Below, one piece after another: positions 1-5,341 of a stretch of 6,907 nucleotides of DNA. The notes under the pieces are model-generated. The model worked only from the letters and a program-made list of their open reading frames with translations. It did no database searches and had not been told where the DNA came from. The stretch is from assembly GCA_031379035.1 (NCBI GenBank), contig JANNEU010000280.1, positions 1 through 6,907 on the forward strand, written 5' to 3'. Source of the DNA: JABFRJ01 sp031379035. Lineage in GTDB: Bacteria; Pseudomonadota; Alphaproteobacteria; Rhizobiales; Hyphomicrobiaceae. The stretch's first letter is position 1, and the number at the start of each line of letters is the position of its first letter. Both the position numbers and the translations under genes were made by a program.

Positions 1-436
1 CGCAACCATCGCGCGTGCATGGCTGGAGTGCGCCCCTGGTGGCCATTACTCGCGCGCAGTCACGCTGGCGCGCTTCATCATTCTGTGTGGACCGGCAGCA
101 TCGTCAGAGCGGCTGCGCAGCCTATCGCGTTGCAGTAAGTGCGGCGCGCTGGGTGCGGCGACCTATGCGCCGTCATGGAGTGATAGTCAGATTGGGGTGC
201 GAGGGGGTCCCCACCGGAGCCGGATGGGTTCAAGCGCGAATAACTTGCTGTGGCTCGCAATTGGCACGCACTGTGATAGACGCACGAATGAAGCCGGATT
301 CGCTTCGCAGGAGCTGGGTGCCGCCGCAGGGAAGTCTTTTAGATAAAGCGTAGCCCGGAAGCACCGCGATGCGTGCCAATTGCGAGCCAGAACTTGTAAA
401 TCTGCGCCGTCAAGCCATCTAAGTGCTTGATTTTGT
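1..436. other. Intergenic stretch without a convincing gene
   Basis: No reading frame here looks like a protein gene. The longest open frame (15-353, plus) is rich in Arg, Trp, Ser and Cys, shows no recognisable motif and has no clear Shine-Dalgarno sequence, so it is probably non-coding. The only clear structure is the 20-bp inverted repeat at 251-270 and 370-389, listed separately. The stretch between that repeat and the tRNA-Glu 3' end (390-436) has no T-rich terminator on the tRNA strand. Confidence 0.6.
251..389. repeat. Perfect 20-bp inverted repeat with a 99-bp centre
   Basis: The 20 bases at 251-270 (TGGCTCGCAATTGGCACGCA) are the exact reverse complement of 370-389. The arms are separated by 99 bp and the whole unit is 139 bp. 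Pairing stops cleanly on both sides: 250/390 and 271/369 do not pair. The centre has no open frame of interest. The size and perfect terminal arms resemble a small non-autonomous mobile element (MITE-like), but no flanking target-site duplication is obvious. It could also be a large stem-loop. It lies 48 bp from the 3' end of the tRNA-Glu gene. The inverted repeat is seen directly; the nature of the element is inferred. Confidence 0.7.
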
Positions 437-511
437 TGGCGCTCCCTACGGGAGTCGAACCCGTCTTACCAAATTGAAAATCTGGTGTCCTAACCGATAG
501 ACGAAGGGAGC
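437..511 (-). tRNA. tRNA-Glu (anticodon UUC)
   Basis: The minus strand folds into a standard cloverleaf. The 7-bp acceptor stem pairs GCTCCCT with AGGGAGC. The anticodon stem CCAGA/TTTGG encloses the loop TTTTCAA, which puts anticodon TTC at positions 34-36. The T-arm is ACGGG-TTCGACT-CCCGT. The discriminator base is G (440), and CCA is encoded directly after it (437-439), so the 3' end need not be added by nucleotidyltransferase. Anticodon UUC reads GAA and GAG. In alphaproteobacteria this tRNA also supplies Glu-tRNA for the C5 pathway of tetrapyrrole synthesis (family knowledge). It is transcribed from the promoter at 523-551. I see no T-tract terminator downstream. Confidence 0.96.
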
Positions 512-522
512 GGACGGGGCGT

Positions 523-551
523 CTATAGACAGTTCACGCTGGTCGCGCAAG
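523..551 (-). promoter_or_regulatory. Promoter of tRNA-Glu
   Basis: On the minus strand a -35 element CTTGCG (551-546) and a -10 element CTATAG (528-523) are separated by exactly 17 bp. This matches the alphaproteobacterial housekeeping pattern CTTGAC-N17-CTATAT. The -10 element ends 11 bp before the mature tRNA 5' end (511), so transcription would begin about 4-6 nt upstream of it, as expected for a stable RNA gene with a short 5' leader. The spacing and sequence are seen directly; activity is inferred. Confidence 0.65.
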
Positions 552-745
552 TCGTCCAGCATCAGTCGTCAGCACCAGTGATTGGCCTGACTGTTGGCGT
601 TGACCGGCTGCTTGCCTGTTTGCCGGCCAGATTGTTCGATGGGCATGCGACTTTGGCCGCACGCCCTTGGCCAATGGGTCGCTGCTGTCAACCGTCTGGC
701 GCAATCGGATCGTGTGCTTACAACTGCTGTTTGGTGGCTGTGGCT

Positions 746-764
746 TGAGGCCCGGATGGCCTCA
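746..764 (-). terminator. Stem-loop at the 3' end of the BKACE gene
   Basis: TGAGGCC and GGCCTCA form a perfect 7-bp stem with a 5-nt loop (CGGAT on the plus strand) and overlap the TGA stop codon of the gene at 762-1742. No T-run follows on the minus strand, so it is at best a weak or Rho-assisted terminator, or a 3'-end protecting hairpin. Confidence 0.35.
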
Positions 765-1742
765 AAAGTTCACCTTGTCGCCGCCTTTGAGTTGGAGCAT
801 TTCGCGGGCGTCGGCCGGGGTCGCGATTTCGAGGCCGAGGCCCTCAATGATCTTGCGGATGGTGCTGACCTGCGCGGCGTTGCTCTCGGCCAATTTGCCG
901 GGCCCAAGCCAGAGGCTGTCTTCGAGGCCGACACGCACGTTGCCGCCGAGCGCGATGGCTTGGGCTGCAATGGTCATCTGGTTGCGGCCGGCGCCAAGCA
1001 CGCTCCATTGATAGTCCTTGCCGAACAGCCGGTCGGCGGTGCGCCGCATGTGCTGCACGTCCTCTGGATGGGGGCCGATGCCGCCCAGCAATCCGAATAC
1101 GGACTGGATGAAGAAGGGCGGCTTGACGAGACCGCGGTCGGCGAAGTGGCGCAAGGTATAGAGATGGCCGATGTCGTAGCACTCGATCTCGAAGCGCGTG
1201 TTGTTTTCAGCGCACCGCGTGAGGATGTTTTCGATGTCCTTGAAGGTGTTCTTGAAGATGCGATCATCGGAGGCTGCAAGATAAGGCTTTTCCCAATCGT
1301 GCTTGAACTCCTTGAAGCGCTCCAACATCGGATAGAGGCCGAAGTTCATGGAGCCCATGTTCAGCGAGGCGACTTCCGGTTTGAGCACGGCGCAGGGCAA
1401 CAGACGCTCGTCGATGCTCATGGTGGGTGCGCCGCCGGTGGTGATGTTGAGGACGGCGTCGGTGCGCTGCTTGATGACCTTCAAGAACGGATGGAAGGCT
1501 TCGGGCGTGTGGATCGGCTTGCCGGTCTTTTCGTCGCGGGCGTGGAGATGGACGAGGGCTGCGCCGGCCTCGGCGGCTCCAATGGCGGCATCGGCGATCT
1601 GTTCAGCGGTGATCGGTAAATACGGCGACATGGAAGGGGTATGGATCGAGCCGGTAACGGCGCAGGTGATCATCACCTTGCGGGCTTTGCCCTTGTGGAC
1701 AGCGGGGGCTTTTGGGGCGGAGTTCTTGGCGGGGGTGGCCAT
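762..1742 (-). CDS. BKACE-family (DUF849) beta-keto acid cleavage enzyme
   Basis: This 326-residue protein belongs to the beta-keto acid cleavage enzyme family (DUF849; prototype Kce, 3-keto-5-aminohexanoate cleavage enzyme). Members are cytoplasmic, metal-dependent TIM-barrel enzymes that condense a beta-keto acid with acetyl-CoA and split it into acetoacetate and a new CoA thioester. The family-typical start of the barrel, ITCAVTGSIHTPSMSPYLPI, is at residues 25-44. HLHARD (65-70) supplies the two zinc-ligand histidines, ITTGG is at 100-104, and VGLED (271-275) carries the glutamate that completes the metal site in Kce. Length is usual apart from an Ala/Lys-rich N-terminal extension of about 22 residues before the conserved core. 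I kept the ATG at 1742 because GAAGG lies 7 nt upstream of it. The exact substrate cannot be read from sequence; family members act on beta-keto acids such as 3-keto-5-aminohexanoate, dehydrocarnitine or beta-ketoglutarate. It stands alone, with no lysine-fermentation or carnitine genes beside it. Confidence 0.93.
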   Translation of the reverse strand: MATPAKNSAPKAPAVHKGKARKVMITCAVTGSIHTPSMSPYLPITAEQIADAAIGAAEAGAALVHLHARDEKTGKPIHTPEAFHPFLKVIKQRTDAVLNITTGGAPTMSIDERLLPCAVLKPEVASLNMGSMNFGLYPMLERFKEFKHDWEKPYLAASDDRIFKNTFKDIENILTRCAENNTRFEIECYDIGHLYTLRHFADRGLVKPPFFIQSVFGLLGGIGPHPEDVQHMRRTADRLFGKDYQWSVLGAGRNQMTIAAQAIALGGNVRVGLEDSLWLGPGKLAESNAAQVSTIRKIIEGLGLEIATPADAREMLQLKGGDKVNF

Positions 1743-1791
1743 GGCGAAACCTTCGGATCAAGGGCTTGGATGCAGCCTTCATGTTTCCCGA

Positions 1792-1814
1792 TTGTAAGCA
1801 GGTTTACAACCTGC
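1792..1814. promoter_or_regulatory. Overlapping palindromes, candidate operator
   Basis: Two perfect inverted repeats overlap here: TTGTAA-N6-TTACAA (1792-1797 and 1804-1809) and GCAGGTT-TAC-AACCTGC (1798-1804 and 1808-1814). The site lies 50-72 bp upstream of the BKACE start, where a minus-strand promoter would sit, and about 100 bp upstream of the divergent gene at 1914. On the minus strand TTGTAA lies 17 bp before AAACAT, a poor but possible -35/-10 pair overlapping the palindrome. A dimeric repressor or activator of the BKACE gene would bind such a site. The regulator is not in the window. Confidence 0.45.
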
Positions 1815-1913
1815 ATTGCGCGCGGAGTGGCTGCGCAGAGGAAGCCTTGCTCCAGGAGCGGACGCGCGTCAGACTAAGCCGTTGCGATAGGCGAAACGAT
1901 TGAGGCGCGACGA

Positions 1914-2222
1914 ATGCCGAGTTTGCGATTGTTTGTGCTTGGCGCGGTTGCCGTCGTTGGCAGCACGACCGCGCATTTGATCATCGCGGACATGGCAGTC
2001 CACGCCGACGTGCGTCCGCCCGGATCTTTCCAAGTTGCCCAAGGCGGATCATGTCAGAGTTGGTTCCGGACGTGTGCGGCGCGATGCAAGGAGCGGGCAC
2101 CATTGGACAAAAATTGCATTTCTGATCGATGCACTCCAAAGTTGTCGGAGTGCCGGCAGAGCGGTTGCTGGTCGGAAGGAGCGCTCTACGGCGATACCAA
2201 GCTGTGCGGGCTGGCGAAGTAG
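1914..2222 (+). CDS. Small exported cysteine-rich protein, function unknown
   Basis: I do not recognise this 102-residue protein. Residues 4-25 are hydrophobic after a short N-terminus with one Arg, and VHA (29-31) fits a signal-peptidase I site. That predicts a mature periplasmic or secreted protein of about 71 residues. The mature part holds eight cysteines (47, 54, 58, 68, 73, 80, 85, 98), an even number that would allow four disulfides, within a basic, Ser/Gly-containing sequence ending LCGLAK. The spacings C-x6-C-x3-C-x9-C-x4-C-x6-C-x4-C-x12-C match no metal or haem motif I know, and there is no CxxCH. The ATG at 1914 is preceded by GAGGCG, a weak ribosome-binding site with 6 nt spacing. 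It is divergent from the BKACE gene and shares its upstream region. The eight-Cys pattern and signal peptide make it more credible than a random frame. Confidence 0.62.
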   Translation: MPSLRLFVLGAVAVVGSTTAHLIIADMAVHADVRPPGSFQVAQGGSCQSWFRTCAARCKERAPLDKNCISDRCTPKLSECRQSGCWSEGALYGDTKLCGLAK

Positions 2223-2308
2223 GCGGGCTTTTGGTCGGCTAAAGAACTGCATCGGCGGCATTCTGGCGGTTGCGCTGCGCCGGGTCAGCCGGTATAGGAG
2301 CGACTTCC

Positions 2309-2572
2309 GAACCGACCGGCAGGGCATGCCGTGGCGGTTCTGAAAGCTGAAAACCCCACACACGGGCCGAAGCACCCTCCAGAGGAGGGATCAAGCAAGT
2401 GTGCACCACATCGGTGCAGACGTGCTCGATCCTGGTCCGTAAGGGCCACGCGTTGACCACAGCCAGAAGAGGCTGACATGCGGTTGATGCACGGCGTAAC
2501 GCCACCCTCAGAAGGACCTGCCAGTTGCGCTTGTCGCATCCGGTGGACGGCCCGCGAGCATAGGAGAGCAAA
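2309..2572 (+). promoter_or_regulatory. Structured 5' leader of rpmI-rplT, candidate ribosomal-protein leader
   Basis: A series of compact stem-loops precedes rpmI. GAACCG/CGGTTC with inner CGGCA/TGCCG spans 2309-2340. CCCTCC-AGA-GGAGGG spans 2375-2389. ATCAAGCA/TGCTCGAT (one G-U pair) encloses a symmetric 4x4 internal loop and TGCACC/GGTGCA (2390-2430). TGGTCC/GGGCCA closes a GTAA (GNRA) tetraloop (2433-2448). CAGCC/GGCTG spans 2460-2475 and GGCG-TAA-CGCC spans 2493-2503. Such density of short perfect helices with a GNRA loop is typical of folded RNA rather than coding DNA, and no plausible protein frame runs through it. In several bacteria bL20 represses rpmI-rplT by binding a leader that mimics its 23S rRNA site. 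I infer a similar role here, but I do not recognise the fold as a known L20 leader. The CTCC in the 2375-2389 hairpin could pair with the rpmI Shine-Dalgarno GGAG. Confidence 0.55.
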
Positions 2573-2773
2573 ATGCCCAAGTTGAAGACCAAAAGTGGTG
2601 CCAAAAAGCGTTTCAAGATGACGGGAACTGGCAAGGTTCGCGCCGCTGCCCAAGGCAAGCGTCATGGCATGATCAAGCGGACGGCGAAGTTCGTGCGGAC
2701 CGCGCGCGGGAACATGACTTTGAGCGATTCCGACGCGAAGATCGTGAAGAAGTACATGCCGTACGCAAGGTAA
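2573..2773 (+). CDS. rpmI: Large-subunit ribosomal protein bL35
   Basis: This 66-residue, strongly basic protein is bL35, a component of the 50S ribosomal subunit. The N-terminal signature PKLKTKSGAKKRFK (residues 2-15) and the Lys/Arg-rich body through GKRHGMIKRTAKFVR are diagnostic, and the length equals the family norm of 64-67 residues. Start: the ATG at 2573 has AGGAG at 2562-2566 with 6 nt spacing, a strong ribosome-binding site. It is the first gene of the conserved rpmI-rplT pair, with rplT 121 bp downstream. Expression is probably controlled through the structured leader upstream and shared with rplT. infC, which precedes rpmI in many bacteria, is not in the preceding sequence here. 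Confidence 0.98.
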   Translation: MPKLKTKSGAKKRFKMTGTGKVRAAAQGKRHGMIKRTAKFVRTARGNMTLSDSDAKIVKKYMPYAR

Positions 2774-2785
2774 GTGAAGGCGGGA

Positions 2786-2868
2786 GTGGTCAGTCGTGAG
2801 TGGTGAGTGGTGTAAACCACCGTGCCGTCTCTGAAACCACCACTCACCACTGGCCACTCACCACTGAC
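2786..2868. repeat. Heptad-based inverted repeat between rpmI and rplT
   Basis: The left arm (2786-2813) consists of four consecutive heptads of the GTGGTGA type. The right arm (2840-2867) holds four of the complementary type: CCACTCA, CCACTGG, CCACTCA, CCACTGA. Read as reverse complement, the right arm matches the left with one mismatch and one extra heptad, so the mRNA between bL35 and bL20 can form a long, slippery hairpin with several registers. It may attenuate transcription, stabilise mRNA ends or simply be an invasive intergenic repeat. No T-tract follows, so it is not a standard intrinsic terminator. Confidence 0.8.
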
Positions 2869-2894
2869 CCCTTCATTCATATCGGAGCACTCCC

Positions 2895-3275
2895 ATGGCA
2901 CGCGTCAAACGCGGCGTCACAGCCCACGCCAAGCACAAAAAAGTTCTCAAGGCCGCCAAGGGCTATTATGGCCGCCGCAAGAATACGATCCGGGTCGCCA
3001 AGCAGGCGGTCGAAAAGGCGCTGCAGTACAATTATCGCGACCGCAAGGTGAAGAAGCGGAACTTCCGCGCGCTCTGGATCCAGCGCATCAACGCTGCGGT
3101 GCGCGAGCACGGCTTGACGTATGGGCGCTTTATCAACGGCCTCAACAAGAGCGGCATCGAGATCGACCGTAAGGTTCTCGCTGATCTCGCTGTGAAGGAC
3201 GCCGCCGGCTTTAAGGCGATCGTCGACAAGGCCAAGGCGCACGTCAGCCAGCCGCACACGGCGAAAGCTGCGTAA
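2895..3275 (+). CDS. rplT: Large-subunit ribosomal protein bL20
   Basis: bL20 (126 residues) binds 23S rRNA early in 50S assembly; in studied bacteria it also represses its own operon. The family signature is complete. The basic N-terminal extension MARVKRGVTAHAKHKKVLK is followed by KGYYGRRKNTIRVAKQAVEKA (22-42), the RDRKVKKRNFRALWIQRINA stretch (48-67) and the globular C-terminal domain with LTYGRFINGL (74-83) and DRKVLADLAV (91-100). It runs about eight residues past the E. coli protein (118 aa), ending in an Ala/Lys/His tail after about residue 116. The ATG at 2895 is preceded by GGAG (2884-2887) at 7 nt. It follows rpmI in the conserved order and precedes pheS by 200 bp. Confidence 0.98.
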   Translation: MARVKRGVTAHAKHKKVLKAAKGYYGRRKNTIRVAKQAVEKALQYNYRDRKVKKRNFRALWIQRINAAVREHGLTYGRFINGLNKSGIEIDRKVLADLAVKDAAGFKAIVDKAKAHVSQPHTAKAA

Positions 3276-3302
3276 GCACGCCCTTCGTTGATATCACGCC
3301 GA

Positions 3303-3443
3303 TGTCATCCTCGGGCTTGTCCCGAGGACCTAGTGTTCAGCACATTCCGTCGCTTGTAGCGAGCGCAAGCGGCACCCGCGAGCGCAATCCGTAGGTGTGT
3401 TTGAGTGGCCTGATGGGTCCTCGGGCCAAGCCCGAGGATGACA
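3303..3443. repeat. Paired palindromic repeat (REP-doublet-like) between rplT and pheS
   Basis: The 28 bases at 3303-3330 and the reverse complement of 3416-3443 agree at all but one position. Each arm is itself a hairpin: TCCTCGGG-N5-CCCGAGGA, with loop CTTGT on the left and CCAAG on the right. The whole unit is 141 bp, two REP-like palindromes in inverted orientation around an 85-bp centre, the architecture called a REPIN. Repeats with this TGTCATCC-CGGGC core are common between genes in Hyphomicrobiales (general knowledge, not checked). The hairpins may also act as a weak terminator after rplT. The upstream open frame of pheS runs through the right arm, but that part is not coding. Confidence 0.8.
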
Positions 3444-3475
3444 ATCGTGGGGTTGCTCTCTCAAGAGGGACTCCG

Positions 3476-4561
3476 ATGTCATCGACCGACCTCACTGCAC
3501 TCGAAAGCAAGTTGATCGAAGAGGCTTCGACCGCAACCGATCTCGCATCGCTCGACACTGTGCGCGTGGCGGCGCTGGGCAAGAAGGGTGCGATTTCCGA
3601 ACTCATGTCTGGGCTCGGCAAGATGCCACCCGACGAGCGCAAGACGTTTGGTGCCGCGGTCAACGCGCTCAAGTCGCGGGTGACGGAGGCGCTGGATGGC
3701 CGCAAGGCCACGCTGGACAGTGCGGCGTTGTCGGCGCGGTTGGCGAACGAGCGGGCAGACGTGACCTTGCCGGTGCGGATGGGCGGTATGGCCGATGGCC
3801 GCATCCATCCCGTCTCCCAGGTGTTCGACGAAATTGCCGAGATCTTCGCAGACATGGGCTTTCGCATTGCGGAAGGTCCGGACATCGAGACCGATGAGCT
3901 GAATTTCACCAAGCTGAACCTGCCGGCCGAGCATCCCGCGCGGCAGATGCACGACACGTTCTATCTCAACACACCGAACACGGCGCATGGTACCGAAAAG
4001 CCGCCGTTGTTGCTGCGCACGCACACTTCACCCGTGCAGATCCGCACGATGATGAACCAGAAGCCGCCGATCCGCATTATCGCGCCGGGCCGCGTCTACC
4101 GCATGGATTCCGACGCCACGCACACGCCGATGTTCCATCAGATCGAAGGGCTGGTGATCGATGAGAGCACGCACTTCGGCCACATGAAGTGGTGCCTGGA
4201 GGAATTCTGCAAAGCGTTCTTCGAAGTGGAGCAGGTGAAGATGCGGTTCCGCGCGTCGCACTTCCCGTTCACGGAGCCATCAGCGGAAGTGGACGTCGGC
4301 GCCGAAGCCATCGGCAAGCCCGGCCAGTGGCTGGAAATTCTCGGCTGCGGGATGGTGCATCCGAAGGTGATCGCCAACTGCGGGCTTGATCCGGAGAAGT
4401 ATCAAGGCTGGGCGTTCGGCATGGGGTTGGATCGCATCACCATGCTGAAGTACGGCATTCCGGATTTGCGGGATATGTTTGCTGCGGATCTCAGATGGCT
4501 GCGGCACTACGGGTTCTCAGCGTTTGATGTCCCGACTTTGGCGGGTGGGATGAGCGGGTAA
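3476..4561 (+). CDS. pheS: Phenylalanyl-tRNA synthetase alpha subunit
   Basis: PheS (361 residues) is the catalytic subunit of the alpha2-beta2 class IIc synthetase that attaches phenylalanine to tRNA-Phe in the cytoplasm. The N-terminal coiled-coil region (about residues 5-90) includes LGKKGAISELMSGLGKM, the family's tRNA-binding arm signature. Class II motif 1 lies around RIHPVSQVFDEIAEIF (109-124). RTHTSPVQIR follows at 181-190. Motif 2 covers GRVYRMDSDATHTPMFHQIE (205-224). ILGCGMVHPKV is at 288-298. Motif 3 is GWAFGMGLDRITMLKYGIPD (311-330). Start: the frame is open from 3395, but I chose the ATG at 3476 because AGAGGGA lies 5 nt upstream and the resulting N-terminus and length match the family; the longer frame would translate the palindromic repeat. 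pheT normally follows but does not do so here. Confidence 0.98.
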   Translation: MSSTDLTALESKLIEEASTATDLASLDTVRVAALGKKGAISELMSGLGKMPPDERKTFGAAVNALKSRVTEALDGRKATLDSAALSARLANERADVTLPVRMGGMADGRIHPVSQVFDEIAEIFADMGFRIAEGPDIETDELNFTKLNLPAEHPARQMHDTFYLNTPNTAHGTEKPPLLLRTHTSPVQIRTMMNQKPPIRIIAPGRVYRMDSDATHTPMFHQIEGLVIDESTHFGHMKWCLEEFCKAFFEVEQVKMRFRASHFPFTEPSAEVDVGAEAIGKPGQWLEILGCGMVHPKVIANCGLDPEKYQGWAFGMGLDRITMLKYGIPDLRDMFAADLRWLRHYGFSAFDVPTLAGGMSG

Positions 4562-4690
4562 AAATAGCTGTAATTTCACACATTTGTCCAATTGTTCATC
4601 GCGGTGGACAAGCAAGCCAGTCATGTTGTTCAATTTTGTTTGTTTCCGATATTTTGGCGTCAGGGGTGGCGTCGATTCGCGGAAAATCAA

Positions 4691-5338
4691 ATGAAAACCG
4701 AAACTAAGGCCTACCTCAAACACGTTTTTGCATTGCCAGCCGGATTTGCTTGGATTTTGCCCCCATTGGGGCTTGTCTGGGCGTTCCTGATGACGCCTCA
4801 ACAGGCTCTTCGTTGGGCTTTTGCGCCAGGCTCAAGCGATGAGAAGATTGCGCGCGCCCTTGATCCGACTGTCGCGTTCGAAGATCTGCAAAGGAAACTT
4901 GCAGAGGCAAACGCTGTATCGGCACAGTGCTTGAAGGCACAGTCTGCTGCGGCCGTGGTTCAGACCAAACTGCGACCAGCGAACCCTGCTTGTGTCCTCG
5001 GGGTCGAGGGCTTGTCCGACCAATATGTTCCAAGGGACCAAGCAGTGGCCTTTTTGGGCGGACGCTTGCATATCAACGTGACCGCTAACCCGGGCAGCTT
5101 TATTGGCGGCTGCCCCTTTTATGTTGGCACCGACCTAGAGGACTCGCATCTCATTGCAATTCGCTTTGGGGCTGCACAGGAAGTGAAAACAAGTATTGGC
5201 TCTTATCGCGTCATACCGACGACCTGGACGGACAAAATACTTAGTCGAGGTTGCGTGTTCGATATCGTAAAGGTACCAAGCGCGGAACCAAGTACGCCGT
5301 CAGGACCTCCGATAAGCACCGGTTCGATCCGGAAGTAG
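4691..5338 (+). CDS. Membrane-anchored protein of unknown function
   Basis: I do not recognise this 215-residue protein. A single hydrophobic segment (about 12-34) carries adjacent prolines (PP at 24-25). A short Glu/Ala/Gln-rich helical stretch follows (about 61-95, likely coiled). A likely beta-rich domain spans about 100-195, with cysteines at 80, 101, 141 and 188 and motifs FLGGRLHINV, FIGGCPFYVG and SRGCVFDIVK. The tail is Pro/Ser/Thr-rich. The sole hydrophobic segment suggests an inner-membrane anchor with the domain outside the cytoplasm, where the four cysteines could form disulfides. Start: I chose the ATG at 4691 with GGA at 4681-4683, 7 nt upstream. The frame stays open back to 4592, but that sequence has no ribosome-binding site and would bury the anchor. 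Local base composition is visibly more AT-rich than pheS, as is the 129-bp gap before it, which hints at acquisition by transfer. It may be part of an accessory insert after pheS. Confidence 0.7.
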   Translation: MKTETKAYLKHVFALPAGFAWILPPLGLVWAFLMTPQQALRWAFAPGSSDEKIARALDPTVAFEDLQRKLAEANAVSAQCLKAQSAAAVVQTKLRPANPACVLGVEGLSDQYVPRDQAVAFLGGRLHINVTANPGSFIGGCPFYVGTDLEDSHLIAIRFGAAQEVKTSIGSYRVIPTTWTDKILSRGCVFDIVKVPSAEPSTPSGPPISTGSIRK

Positions 5339-5341
5339 CAG

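Noticed and set aside
261..280. TGGCAC as a sigma-54 promoter half
   Set aside because: The required GC element at -12 with correct spacing is absent.
15..353. 112-codon plus-strand open frame near the window start
   Set aside because: Composition is not protein-like, there is no ribosome-binding site, and it runs through one arm of the 20-bp inverted repeat.
594..1619. 341-codon plus-strand open frame
   Set aside because: It lies antisense over the BKACE gene, arises from GC-rich codon structure, has no family resemblance, and the opposite strand encodes a clearly recognisable enzyme.
2326..2343. Five-codon mini-frame (MPWRF) in the first leader hairpin
   Set aside because: The purine run is only about one base from the ATG, and a frame this short is expected by chance.
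2239..2857. Minus-strand open frames over the rpmI leader and rpmI
   Set aside because: They oppose a certain ribosomal protein gene and a structured RNA region and show no domains.
2573..3275. CRISPR or tandem array suggested by the heptads at 2786-2868
   Set aside because: The units are 7 bp without spacers, arranged as an inverted pair rather than a direct array.
3395..3475. Longer N-terminus for PheS
   Set aside because: It would translate the palindromic repeat arm; the ATG at 3476 has a good ribosome-binding site and gives the family's usual length.
4585..4610. TGTCCA/TGGACA inverted repeat after pheS as a terminator
   Set aside because: Only 6 bp of stem with a 14-nt loop and no T-tract follows.
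4592..4690. Longer N-terminus for the membrane-anchored protein
   Set aside because: No ribosome-binding site precedes it, and it would place 33 unrelated residues before the membrane anchor.
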